Part shown: positions 24,197 through 35,089 of the stretch, piece by piece
How positions within the stretch are numbered: position 1 is the stretch's first letter
Layout: each line of letters begins with the position of its first letter
Origin: Rhyzopertha dominica
Lineage: Eukaryota > Arthropoda > Insecta > Coleoptera > Bostrichidae
DNA length: 64,000 nucleotides
Assembly: GCA_025024175.1 (NCBI GenBank)
Contig: QCXZ01000041.1
Span: 52,385,786 to 52,449,785 of the forward strand
Direction: 5' to 3'
The notes under the pieces: model-generated
Seen by the model: only the letters and a program-made list of their open reading frames with translations
Told to the model about the DNA's origin: nothing
The model's database searches: none
Program-made: the position numbers and the translations under genes

Positions 24197-24445
24197 GAGG
24201 GTGAATGCTTTCAGCGTCCATAATATAAGATAATATTTTCTCGGAAAGATCGCTGTCTCTTGAAAACACTGACAAAAAGTTATAATTCTGAGGTTTCGAT
24301 TACACCTGTTTGAACTTGTGTCAGGCAAATTTTGAGGCTCTTCGCCTTTGACAAAGATTACAGGTGTAATCGAAACGTCAGACTAATAACTTTTTGTCAG
24401 TGTTTTCAAGAGACAGCGATCTTTCCGAGAAAATGTTATCTTGAG
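24197..24445. mobile_element. Penelope-derived hairpin remnant
   Basis: Two inverted arms, 24229-24309 and 24360-24442, are nearly complementary over about 81 bp and separated by a 50-nt loop. The same arm sequence bounds the Penelope-like copy at 39632-40436, and the loop matches that copy's 3' noncoding part. The locus therefore looks like a Penelope copy that lost its whole coding region. A 7-bp repeat, TGTGAAT, flanks it (24190-24196 and 24446-24452). Confidence 0.75.
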
Positions 24446-24454
24446 TGTGAATAT

Positions 24455-25360
24455 TTATTTGTTCAATCTTTTTCAGGATTTTCGACTGAAAATCACATAT
24501 CTGAGGGTATCAGTATGTAACCTTAAAGGGCTGTTGGTAGCGCTATCTGCAAGGTAGTACAAGGTAAACAAATCTATTTTAGTCTCAGGATTTTTGTTGT
24601 AGTTTTTTGTACAGGGCTTTTAGAGGCACACTGTATACCCCAAAGCAAAGCAATATAGTATACGTGTTCAGATAAACTTTTTCTCTTAGAATTACATATC
24701 ATCATGTAAACTTCGCTGCCATATTGGTAGCAAAGAAATGAAATACGATGTAAATTTAGAGGATTTTATAAAGATATTTATTTCATTTTGTACCTATTAA
24801 TTACGAAAGTTGAGGTACAATCAAGACTATTCGTACAGCAGTGAAACCTATGCATGAAAAAAATCCGCTAACATATCTGCTCAATTGTAAAACATGTCGG
24901 TGCAATTAAGTGTCAACCGGTCATTAAAAGAACTGCGTTTGGCTTGCATCGCTTCTTCAGATCTATAAAACACGGCATCCCGCGGTATAGTCCCAGTTGC
25001 CATATGTCGCACGCACCAATAAATGTCATGGGGACATGTTAAATAAAGGGCTTGGGTTGCGAAATATGCTGGCTTGGGCAGTTGTTGATAAGAATGTATA
25101 TTGAGGAGTTATGGCAGTGAGAGGAGTATGGCTGAAAATGCGGTTGTGCTTAAAGAAACAGCTTGCGGTTCTAACTTTTACACTTTCAAACTAGCCCCCT
25201 AATACATATTTTTGTGTGTGTGTTTCTGATATAGCATTTTATCAACGCAAAATAACAGGCATTTAGAACCAAAATCTCCGGAATTTTATCTGATTTCATC
25301 AAAAAAGAATTTGACCTTAGGCTGTGACAGCGGCTGCCACCCCAAAATCACAGAAATAAA
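24455..25360. other. Intergenic stretch, no gene recognised
   Basis: AT-rich, no motif or repeat border seen. Confidence 0.35.
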
Positions 25361-25404
25361 CTAAAGAAATGTCGGGAGGTGTTGTGGTGTGTTGTTATCA
25401 ATAT

Positions 25405-25701
25405 ATTTTCTTACATCCAAGGAATTTATACAACGACAGATTCTTCTTACGGTACACTAATCAAAAGTGTACTTCACAACCTATTGGAATCAACACTCTG
25501 TCGAAAGTCTCCTCAATAATTGTTTCATTTTTTAATTTGACAAAGGCAGAAAGCTATATCGAGGACTCCATTTCTGATAAGCTGGACATTACAAGGAAAA
25601 TCCAAGGTTCTGCTAGTTCTAGTCACTCCTCGCAAGAAGAGATATCTGCAGATTTAACAAGAACTTCGACAGGCATGCGTTCTGAAACCGATGACTACTA
25701 G
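25405..25701 (+). pseudogene. Crypton-like tyrosine recombinase, internally deleted
   Basis: The open frame reads YNDRFFLRYTNQKCTSQPIG, then INTLSKVSSIIVSFFNL. It jumps directly to AESYIEDSISDKLDITRKI. Compared with the copy at 5200-6125, the segment with the HxxR box is missing, while the catalytic Tyr region (ESYIEDS) is kept. The C-terminal tail is Ser/Thr/Asp rich and ends in a stop at 25701. The first Arg box is not visible upstream. Without the HxxR residues it cannot recombine DNA. Confidence 0.65.
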
Positions 25702-25849
25702 AAACCTAATATGAATGGCAAAAAAGTAAAAAATAAAGGAATATCATTATTCCACTACGGTTCTCAAGTGTGAATAAAATTTCAATTATAAAATGGTCAT
25801 GGATAAAACGACTTTATTGTGCTGTTATGTCCACTGCAATGGAATCCGT

Positions 25850-26110
25850 GTCAAAAATTAATAATGAGGTTTTAATATCCTGCCAGTCTGGATTTCGATG
25901 CAACTACGAATGCATATAAACATATTTTTAAGACATATATTTAGCAACACGTTCATAAAGCAATTCTAAGCCCTTGGAAAATTTATTCTGCAACCCCTGT
26001 GCTCTTTGCCGACAGGACTGTCACAAATAATTTATCCGTTAGCGATTTGATAAACGCACCGGCTTCTCTACATATACGACATAAATTATTAAATAAATGC
26101 TATTCATGAC
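25850..26110 (+). mobile_element. LINE reverse-transcriptase scrap
   Basis: VLISCQSGFRCNYE (QAGFR motif) and, further on, TPVLFADRTVTNNLSVSDLI are RT blocks. In the second the catalytic FADD has become FADR. A large deletion separates them. This is a dead fragment. Confidence 0.55.
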
Positions 26111-26333
26111 GATATGTTATTCCTTACATACGAATTAATTCAGAACAATAACCTTGGTAGTGTTCATTAATCAAATGGTAAATATCGGCGACCGGGCAGT
26201 TGAGAAAAAACTATGTGGATCGAACAACAGCTCCAAATGAATGTCAAATATAAAGAATTGCACGCGATGTCTCTTTTTGCTCCAGTCGGCTTTACTTGAT
26301 CCAGTTTCGTAACATAACAGATTATATTATATA

Positions 26334-27613
26334 CAGGATGTTTCACGAATGATAATGCCCCTCACGAAATTAAAAATGCAACTTCAATCATTTGCTTTAA
26401 GTAAATTCGGTATTGTAAAACAAATTTAATTTTTTAATGTTTATTCAATAACATTAATGTAATAAATGCTCAAAATGTCGCCCTCCACTATTTTCGCAAG
26501 CTTGAATTCGAGCCCAAAACGATCTTTTAACATGCATTAACATTTCTGGAGTGATGGATCTACATGCATCACGTAGTTATTTTCTAAATGTTCTACACTT
26601 TCAATTGGTGTTTGGTATGCTTGCTCTTTTACCATTCCTCACAGACAAAAATCCAAAGGAGTAAGGTCAGGGCTTCTCGGTGGGCAAGGGTTAATTGAAC
26701 CTCTTCCTATTCATCGGTTAGGCAAAACCAAATCAAGATGATTTCGCACTATTTTATAATAATGCGCAGGGGCCCATCTTGTTGGAACCATAGATCTTGT
26801 CTTACTTGTAAATTTACATTTTGGAGAAGTAACGGTAAAATGTTTCTTAAAAAATTAGATAAGTATTGCCGTTTAAACTATCGCGAAAAAATAAGGCCCA
26901 ACAATTTCATTCCCCAATATTTCGCACCAGACATTCGTCGAGTAGATAGTTTGAAAATGTCCTTCTCGAATCCAACGTGGATGCAAGTTATGTGTGTTAA
27001 TTCCACCATTATTAGAAAATCTTGCTTCATCTGAGAAGCAAATGTTGTCATAAAATCTCACATTCAAATTTTGGTGTTCCCGAAAAAAGTTACAAAAAGC
27101 CAGTCTTCTGGGATAATCTGTCTCCTTTAAGGCCTGAACCAATTGCAAGTGATAAGGATAAAATTGATTGCCTTTAGTTATTCGGTGTACTGAAGACAGA
27201 CTAATACCGGTTGCTTTTGAGACTACCCTTCGGCTAATATGAGGATTTTCGTCAATCATTTCCAATACTCTTAATTTCATTGTCAGGGCCTGTTGCTGTT
27301 CTTTCTCTTGACTTTTTCAGTGGTGGCCAGTTTGTCCTTAAAGTTAATTCAAGTCTCTTGAAAATTGTATCGGCAGGAGCCGTTGTCTGTATAAACGGGC
27401 AGCAGCGGAAGCATTTTTATTGCATTCACCATAAATCAAAATCATATCTGTTTTTTCATCATTTGAATACATTTTGACTTTTAATACAGTGACAGGAACC
27501 ATAGCGCATAGCCGTCATGGATTCCCAATTTATTTTTAAAATAATACCATATGTAAAATAACCATGAGAATATATTTTGGGTTGCATTTTTAATTTCTTC
27601 AGGGTCATTATCA
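26334..27613 (-). mobile_element. DD41D mariner-like transposon, copy 2
   Basis: A close relative of the element at 1378-2757 in the same orientation. The left end is intact (TA at 26332-26333, then CAGGATGTTTCAC). The right inverted repeat keeps only its inner part (through GGGTCATTATCA at 27613) and has lost about 20 terminal bases. It also lacks about 115 bp near the left end that copy 1 has. The two copies are very similar over the shared coding part. Confidence 0.88.
26480..27390 (-). pseudogene. DD41D mariner-like transposase, copy 2, broken
   Basis: The open stretch 27280-26873 covers the HTH region (RVVSKATGISLSSVHRI) through FSDEARF, with the first catalytic Asp, to GPYFF. It shows a short in-frame loss near INTHNLHPRW compared with copy 1. 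The phase then shifts by -1 at the same T-run as in copy 1 (minus strand of 26885-26891). Downstream, frameshifts and stops break the rest, although SPDLTPLDF with the third Asp is still readable. The second Asp block is damaged (APAHYYKIV without the preceding QD in frame). The gene is dead. Confidence 0.8.
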
Positions 27614-27654
27614 ACTGGTATTCATTGCTCTCTATTTCTAGCCTTCACTTTGCA

Positions 27655-27800
27655 AATTTATTACACTATTTCTTCGAATCCCTCTAACACTGCACTTCAC
27701 CACCGAATCTTTGATCTTTGAAATATTTATGCATACATCAGCTAGCTCGCTGTTCGTAAAACCATTCATGATTTTCAAAGTTAAAAATAAAGTTTCCAAA
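27655..27800 (-). mobile_element. Possible LINE 3' end scrap
   Basis: 34 bases at 27760-27793 are identical to 34375-34408. The latter is the 3' end of the LINE pol at 34373-34990, so this is probably a short copy of the same family's tail. The rest of the stretch has no recognisable code. Confidence 0.35.
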
Positions 27801-27999
27801 GTATGTAATGGTCACTATTACGATATCACGATAGAGAAATACTTGAACTATGACTTTGACTTGTTATACCAGCATTTTTAAAAAAACAGTTTTTATAATC
27901 AAAAACATATGGAAAGCTTTAGCCCAACTCATGAATTGCTACAAATGGTCTTTTAGATAATTACAGACAAGGCTCCTTGATTGACTTGCATCTTGTCCC

Positions 28000-28890
28000 T
28001 TATATCTCACCAAATTCATCCTACCGCCATAAAACATTGTAAAACCCAGCAAGCCCAAAATTATCCATCTCAAATAGATTCCCTTTTCCCAGAAATCCAT
28101 CGAGAAATTGCCATCTCACTTGCCACATCCAAACTATAGACCCCCTATGTTTGCTTGTAATATTTCATCCCCTAATACCGATGGTTTTGGGCCTGTGACG
28201 TGCCGAAATGATTTGTTGTATCTCTAATAGGTCTTTGAGGTCGAGATATTGCCGAAAAATTTCGATGATTTTTTCTCGCTTGGCGACTGCCAGTCGCCAA
28301 ACTGTAAACAATTTATGCGCGATAGACGGTGGCAAAAAAATGACAGTTATGGTTTTTGTCGCTCCTACTCTACTTCCGGTGCCAAAATGACGATCGTTTT
28401 TCTTTACTCATGTTTGGTAAAGTATAACTAAGTACATGGTAAAAATTTTCAGATTCACTCATTCAGGACTGGAAAAAACTAATTTTTATTTGGAAAAAAA
28501 TTAACGACATTCCTAACTATTTGGATTTTATACAATAACCACAAAAAGCGTTATCAAAACAGTTACTATTGGAAGATAACTCTCATACTAAAGTTATGCT
28601 TTTTCAATGAAATCTACTGATGATTGTAATTTAAGTATACAGAACTCATTTAATTAATTTAATGCTTTAGATCATGAAAGTATTTGGTGAGCTACACATT
28701 TAAATTTTTGTGTCTGTTTCTTTCTGTTTTCTTTTACCAAAACCTGAAAATATTTTAAATCAAATAATCTGCAAATTTTCAAGAAGTTGCTCAATGGTTT
28801 CCGATATTCTTCTAATGAAAGTTAGTCGTGGAACCCTATATATAGCAAGGATTTTTTATGTATTCGAACTACATTGTAAATTTCTTTCTT
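28000..28890. other. Intergenic stretch with short palindrome
   Basis: A perfect 10-bp inverted repeat with a 1-nt centre lies at 28280-28300 (TTGGCGACTG then CAGTCGCCAA). Nothing else is recognised. Confidence 0.35.
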
Positions 28891-28899
28891 CACGCCCAC

Positions 28900-29330
28900 T
28901 ACACTTTCTTACACTCGGTAAAATCACCCAGGCCCTCGTAAGCCCAAAGAACTTGACCACATCTCAATTGATCCTCTCGGGGGTGGGCCTTTTCGAGCCA
29001 TTTCCGAACCTTCCCTTTTTGTTTCGACATCCTGTCCGATTCCCAGAAGCCGAAGAACTGTTGTGTGTATTTACTACGTACACCCGAGCGGGGCCCCAAG
29101 TTTTCGGTGTCACGGCCTAATGCAGATTACAATCCGAATTATGCTAAATTAACAGCTTATTGTAAAAGCCTGTGTGCCGGTGGCCGGCGCGAATGTTGTC
29201 GCCATCGCGTTAATTGGTATGAAAACCAGGAAGGAACGACTGATTAAACATGGCGGGCCTTTAAATTTCTGACGGTATACCGAGAATTCGCGAGAGGGGG
29301 TGGGAACGTGAATTATTGAAACGTTTCATG
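28900..29330. other. GC-rich unassigned island
   Basis: Open on both strands (28710-29120 on +, 28899-29099 on -) but without a recognised domain. It is flanked by AT-rich repeat DNA. Confidence 0.3.
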
Positions 29331-29489
29331 TCTAGTCAGGAAAAATGGCAGACAATAAGTAAGAAAGTATTGTGAGTAACGGATAAGTTTCGAGAAAAAA
29401 ATCAAATTAACACAAATTGTTCAAAATTTCAACTGTACTTAAACTATGTAAACAATTAACGATAAACATCATTTCTTAACAATAACAAT

Positions 29490-30430
29490 ATTTTATAATG
29501 CAGTTAGCGACCCATGGTCTTCAGTCCGCCCTATTTTTGTTCGCAAGTGTCTCATAAGTGATTGGATGGGAATTGTTTTTCATTTTTTGCCTCCCGTCCA
29601 TTATCATAAACTTTTCTGCTCAATAAGGTCCAATAAGACTTGGGGTACATTAGGTGGATTATCTATTTTGGGCACAAATGGGATGTTATTGGCTTCCAAC
29701 CAATCTCTAGTTTGCCTGACATAGTGACAAGATGCTAGATCAGGCCAGAACATGATTTCATCATTATTCTGATGATCGTGTATAAATCTTAACAATTTAG
29801 GCAAACATCTTTGTATATAAAGACCTGCAGTGATGGCTTCTCCTCTAACGTGTCCTACAAATGGCTGCNAAGCACCTGCTGAAGAAATGGCCCACCACAC
29901 CAGAATTTTGACTTCAAATTTGGCTTTTCTTTCAAATCTTAGATTATCCGGAGCAGCATGGAAATCCTCGGTATGGAATCCATCATTCCCCTTTATCTCA
30001 GAATTTCATAACGTAAAATAGCTTTCATCGTCCAAAATAATGATCCTGTCATTTGCGAAGTGTTGACGCCTTAGTGCTCGATAGCACCGTGGAATTCGTT
30101 GCAACTGCACAGGTGTATATTCTCTTAATTTCCCGATGTACAGTCATGTGTGAAACTCCATAGCGCCTTCCTAGTCTTCGTGTAGATGCACCAACTTTTT
30201 GTTTTGCACTTTCTCTCAATCTATGTGTTCTGATATCAGACAAACGCCAAGACCTTCCGCTTTTTGGCAGGTTTACACGAGGTATACCTTCCTCACGTTC
30301 CTTAACTGTTCGGTAAATAGTTTCACGGGAAATATTTCGCCCTTGAAATATGTTTACAATATCCGTGTTCGGCAATTGGCCAACTAAATTATAGATACTT
30401 TTTCGGATTTCGATTTCGAAAAAATCCTAT
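29490..30430 (-). pseudogene. Tc1/mariner-type transposase, multiply broken
   Basis: On the minus strand, 30375-30100 gives the DNA-binding half: NISRETIYRTVKEREEGIPR, then LPKSGRSWRLSD and a second HTH, STRRLGRRYGVSHMTVHREI. After deletions and frameshifts, 29900-29604 gives the catalytic half: WWAISSAGA, QPFVGHVRGEAITAGLYIQ and DEIMFWPDLASCHY, with the second catalytic Asp, then NNIPFVPKIDNPPNVPQ. The block with the third acidic residue, expected straight after NPPNVP, is missing. The frame resumes with KVYDNGREAKNE near 29590. The first-Asp block is also damaged. This is a dead element. Confidence 0.75.
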
Positions 30431-30439
30431 TGAACTTGC

Positions 30440-31530
30440 CATGTAAACAACGTATGTTTTTTTGGAACACGTAGAAGTATCAAAGCCTTATGATTTTTAA
30501 TGGCCAAATGACTATTCTGTTTACTTGGATCTGTAAAATATACGTTATATACGCTATAGTACTGGAATTTTATCATGCTTCTCATGAAATCAGTGAAGTC
30601 ATTGATGAAAGTATTACAACAGTTAAAAATATGGCGCATCAATTAATTAAGGAAAGCCATTTCTTTCTGTTAGTTTAAAAAACTAATTCCTGTACATTTT
30701 GTATTATCTACTCTAGTTATCCATCAAACTTCTGGAAAAATCATAAAAGAATGCATACAAACAAATGTAGGTCATTTTCAGATAAGGGTAAGAATAGAAG
30801 CTCTTTCAAAACTAAATAATAGAATAATAGTAATAAGACACTTATGTTCCTATTCGATCTGTTTGCTGTGAATTTTGCAATGAAAATTGCCCGTCAATAA
30901 AGATTGTTATGTTGGTGAACTAAGTCACTGCATGATATCGATTATTTAGAAGTGCGCTACTAAGAATAAGGAGCAAACAGTCCGCAAAATTAATAATCGT
31001 GGCTGTATTTATCCTTTTCTTGTAAATTCCGATTAAATAAAATTGTATTGCAGTCCACATCCCGACGTGTATCATCCAATCATAGTCGAAGCATTCCGCC
31101 GGACCACTTTTTCACAAAACATGTTTACGGAACCCGTTACTGGGAAGGGCTTGTATACAAACAGACGAATTTTAAGACAGGACGCGAACTGGATCTGGTG
31201 CCCATTTCCACAAAAAGAATAACGATCCCAACCGGAACTAGCGACTGATTCCCGGAAGGTCATTATAATAACAAACCGAACAAAAGCATCCTGACCGTTA
31301 AGACACCAGTCCGCCATGTCAGAGTTCACAATTCTTGGCGCCCTTTTTTTTGTGAATGAATCCGACGAAAATCGTACACGTTCCCATTCCCATGGCATTC
31401 AGAGATGTACGGAAGCTTTGTATAGTACATCACAATGCGTGATTTTAGGCGTATAATTCCGAATTTCCCACAGGCATTTCATTCAGGGTGGCATTCTTGA
31501 GATGCCGTTGCGAATTTCAAGGGAGGATGG
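30440..31530. other. Intergenic stretch, no gene recognised
   Basis: AT-rich up to about 31030, then GC-richer to about 31500. The ORF on the minus strand at 31072-31398 has no recognised motif. Confidence 0.35.
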
Positions 31531-31536
31531 TCGCAA

Positions 31537-31620
31537 CTGATTTATTTATTTATTGTCGGGGTGCAACCAATTACAGGAAAATATAACGATTGCTGAAATT
31601 TGAAATAAAGTAGTTATAGC
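31537..31620 (-). mobile_element. LINE 3' end with ATTT tail
   Basis: An ATTT-repeat tail at 31541-31554 is followed by a block ending CAATTACAGGAAAATA. The same block (TCAATTACAGGAAAATAC) follows the ATT-repeat tail of the LINE at 21952. This is therefore a terminal scrap of a related LINE on the minus strand. Confidence 0.5.
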
Positions 31621-31989
31621 AAAAAAGAGTCTAATTCACATTGTGTCCCAGTGTTATATACTTATGTTTGCGTTACTATTATCATTTGTACGGTCGCTAT
31701 AGTGATGTTCCATATNTATGGTTAAGTCAATATTTGTGTCAAATATAAAATGTCATATAACAATATTATCTAACGTTTTTTTCGGATTTTTGGTTTGTAT
31801 TTCTTTCTAGCGTTGTTTATGAAGTTGTTATTGATTAATTGCCACTTGTTTGCTATAGAAGAACATTGCGTTTCAGCATTTGCTTTATCTTAGTTTGGCT
31901 TTTGTTCTTTGTTTCTGATGAAGAGTCACACTAGACTCGAATTTCGCCGGCGAGTATCTCCATTAATTTTATAGTTAAGTGTATACAAG

Positions 31990-32487
31990 AAATTACACAA
32001 TAGTGGTACATAAAATCCTGGAAGACGGAAACTACCCTCGAAGCTCAGAAGTAGCTTGGAAAAAACTGTTCAAGAACAAAGTAAACCTCAAAGGAAAATG
32101 CCGACAGAATCTCAGCACTCTTAAACGACCTCCAACAAGAAGGACAATGCAGCCGAGCCAAACCGACATCAAACAAATAAAATACTAGGGACACATCTAA
32201 AGGAAAGAGGCAAACCACACGGAAGACTTGGGAGCTAAGCGAAAACCAACGAAAAAGAGGAATACGAAAAACAACCATAGAGAGGATAATTCAGAAACCA
32301 GGAAAAAAATGAAAATGAATGTTACCTATATAACCTTCCCATTCAGTCCTTATATTCCCTTAACATGCGCTAGGCAGTCGCACTACTAGCAAACAGCATG
32401 TACCCCTCCAACCCAGCGTAGACGGCCGGCCGGGAGTAACAGAAATGTTGCCCGTACGCTGGTATAATCAATCAATCAATCAATCAA
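31990..32487 (+). mobile_element. LINE C-terminus with CAAT-type tail
   Basis: Fragments read WKKLFKNKVNLKGKCRQN and, after a stop, GHI.RKEANHTEDLGAKRK. This parallels KYWGHFQRREVDHILRKARE at 57607-57789 (the LINE C-terminal GHLQRM-type motif). It ends in CCAGCGTAGACGGCCGG and five tandem AATC units (32463-32487). The same terminus is found at 14575-14673. It is dead and 5' truncated. Confidence 0.6.
32463..32487. repeat. Tandem AATC tail
   Basis: Five consecutive AATC units at the 3' end of the LINE fragment ending here. Confidence 0.8.
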
Positions 32488-32859
32488 CTTAAAAACAAAG
32501 GTTCTTCACTATTCGTCTACTTCGCCGGGCGTACCAGAGGTATGGCAAAGAGGGCAGACATCCCCTTTTTTTGCAATATTGGGCCTTATTTTGCCTTTCG
32601 ATTACAGTCAGCAGGATGAATATATGACATGAAAGGATTGTAGTAGCTTCAGGACAATAACAAAAGGTGGGTTTAAAATTATGCAGAAAATGGTTAAATA
32701 TAAAACTACCAAAAACTTAATGCCGATTAGGGATGTTTTGCGCATAATCTTAGGGCTTATAACTTATATTTTTCAGTTTAACTAAGCTTAACTAAACCAG
32801 CTGTTTGAATCATTAGTTTTAGGTGGATATTGTTTCCTCTTTCTGAGTTTCGATAATGT

Positions 32860-33320
32860 TTGCTAGTCGCCAGAGCGAAGCAAATGAACGCGCTAGGTTT
32901 TTAAAGTCCCCTCGCATTCTTTTCAAGGCTTTTCAACTTGCACCTTCCCACCACCCATCTCCCTGCTGAAGCTTCAGCGATGAACATTGTCAGCTGCATA
33001 CCCTAATGCCCAACTTGTAGTAAACAAACGTACTATTCGAAGCGGTACCACACCATTCCCGGTACTGTATGACAAGAAGCATTCCGCTGAAGAACGCGGT
33101 TCTCCTATAACGCGACTCCTTTTAAGGACGGGAGTCGTCGCTGAAACCTTTGCCGACGGGATTCCAACGTTTTTGCCAAGCGTGTAAGCACCGAAATTGA
33201 CGTACGTTCCCACTAGGCAGCAAATGATAAACATTGAGCAATTGTACAAAGATGAAGACGCTCTTGATAAGATTAGCATGAGGAAAAATGCGTTGTTGGC
33301 TTAGGCGTGATGCAAAATGT
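32860..33320. other. GC-rich unassigned island
   Basis: Richer in GC than its surroundings and open in several frames. I recognise no domain. Confidence 0.3.
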
Positions 33321-33329
33321 GACAAACGG

Positions 33330-33740
33330 TTGTTTTCAAGCGTTTGGTGGGAGAGATCGACAATGAAATTTCGAGTAAAGGTGCGAGTGTATGAGGCGTA
33401 CCGCAGGGCAGTGTGTAGGGCCCTTTATTATTTGTGTCTTACGTAAATTATATTGATGGGTCGTTTGGAAGCTCATTTATTAACCTATTTGCCCATGATA
33501 CCCTTATCTCTGTTACTGATGATAATTTTGAATGGCTTACAGAAACCATGAAAAGTGAGTTAGGTGGCTTTGTGTTAATATACGTATTGTAAATACACTA
33601 GTATAGATTCTTATGTTTATAGGACCCAACTGGCTTTCTGCTTGACAGAGTATTGAAAAGAATGCTTTCCTTACAATTTATAAAATTCAGGACAAGTTAC
33701 CGTCACATCTTAAAATATTTTTAATAAAACGTGAAACTAT
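33330..33740 (+). mobile_element. LINE reverse-transcriptase fragment
   Basis: The reading gives GVPQGSV, a stop, then GPLLFVSYVNYIDGSF and INLFAHDTLISVTDDN. These are the GVPQGSxLGPLLF and YADD boxes of a LINE RT, with AHDT in place of ADDT. It is dead by catalytic substitution and stops. Confidence 0.7.
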
Positions 33741-34372
33741 ACATAGTCATGTTATACGTAGTAAAGAAAAAATCATATTCCGCGAGCTCCTGAGTTGGTA
33801 TCATTTTCTTTTCTTTTAATGTTCGAATACGACTAGAATTATATGGGTTTTCCTCGGACTCAAGCATTATATTTAATTTGATATCATTACTTATTATATT
33901 GACATTGTGCCCTTTTTATCTAAATGTCCAAGCTAGCAAAATGCTTTCTATTTTACTAATAATTGTCCCTTCAAATGTAGGCGGCAATTTTTCATGGAAT
34001 AAGAGAGGAACTTCCTTTTGTGTTCATGTGTTATCTCTAGAAGCAGTTATCTATAAAACTGCCATTTTGTGCATTTCTGTTAGATGAATCAGTCTTTGAT
34101 ACGTCATTGACACAATTTAAGCAAGTATAGCACTAAAAATTGCTGTCATAAAGTCAGATAACAATTTGCTAGTACAAGGCATTGTAAACAAAAGTAAACA
34201 AAACCATTATAGCCCTGTTTTTTTTATTCATCGTTTTCAAAATGATTTGAAGCATTTTCGAAATTAAAGTTTATTTGTGGTCTTCCCTGACCACAAAATC
34301 TTTTAAAAGATCATGTCTCCATTAAGTTCCTATGTACTATTATTAACGTTCTTCCATTACACCTGACCTGAC

Positions 34373-34990
34373 CTAACCATTCATGATTTTCAAAGTTAAA
34401 AATAAAGTGAAACTTGCAAGTTTCTTACGCATTCTGAAATTTATTAAATATCTGTTGCAATACAGCAGTTTCAAAGCTAGATAAGCCTTCCTTACTATGT
34501 CGGTAATATGTTGTTTAAAACGAAGATCGCTTTCAAATATTAAACCTAAGTTTCTTACGCTGTGAACAACAGTCAATGGTTGATTATTAATATTAATTTT
34601 AAAATTTGCCAATATGGTTTCTCGCAAACAATTTTGACAGAACAACATTGCTGCACACTTTTCTGGGTTTAACTTTAAATTATTGTCTCGAGAATAATCA
34701 GCTATAGCCCTTAGGTCACGGTCCACGAGCTCGCAGGATATCGCAGTGCTTTTAGGATTGAAAGAAAATTGTAACTGCGAGTCATCTGCATAACACTGAA
34801 TACTACAATTTTTAACACAGTTTGGGAGGTCTGAAGTGTATATCAAAAAAAGTATAATGGGACCAGTACTGAGCCTTGCGGCACACCCGAAGTAAAGGAA
34901 CGGCTTTCAGATATATTATCACCGAAAACGACAATTTGGGATCGACTACGAAGATATGAGTTTTCAAAAAATCGACACCCTGTATCTAGA
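34373..34990 (-). pseudogene. LINE reverse-transcriptase, palm to 3' end
   Basis: On the minus strand, 34990-34850 gives SGVPQGSVL, then a frameshift. 34846-34373 is open and reads IQCYADDSQLQFSF (intact catalytic YADD), LKLNPEKCAAMLF, VRNLGLIFESDLRFKQHITD and RKAYLALKLLYCNRYLI. This is the palm and thumb of a jockey-like LINE. The 3' end is near 34375, where a 34-bp segment is shared with 27760-27793. Upstream RT fingers are missing. Confidence 0.8.
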
Positions 34991-35089
34991 AAACCAAATA
35001 TTTACTATTTATACGAAACAACCTTCTTATTTTTAGTCATAACATTCGTGGTTAAACTGCTGCACGCTAATTTTAGGGCACCCTGTATA

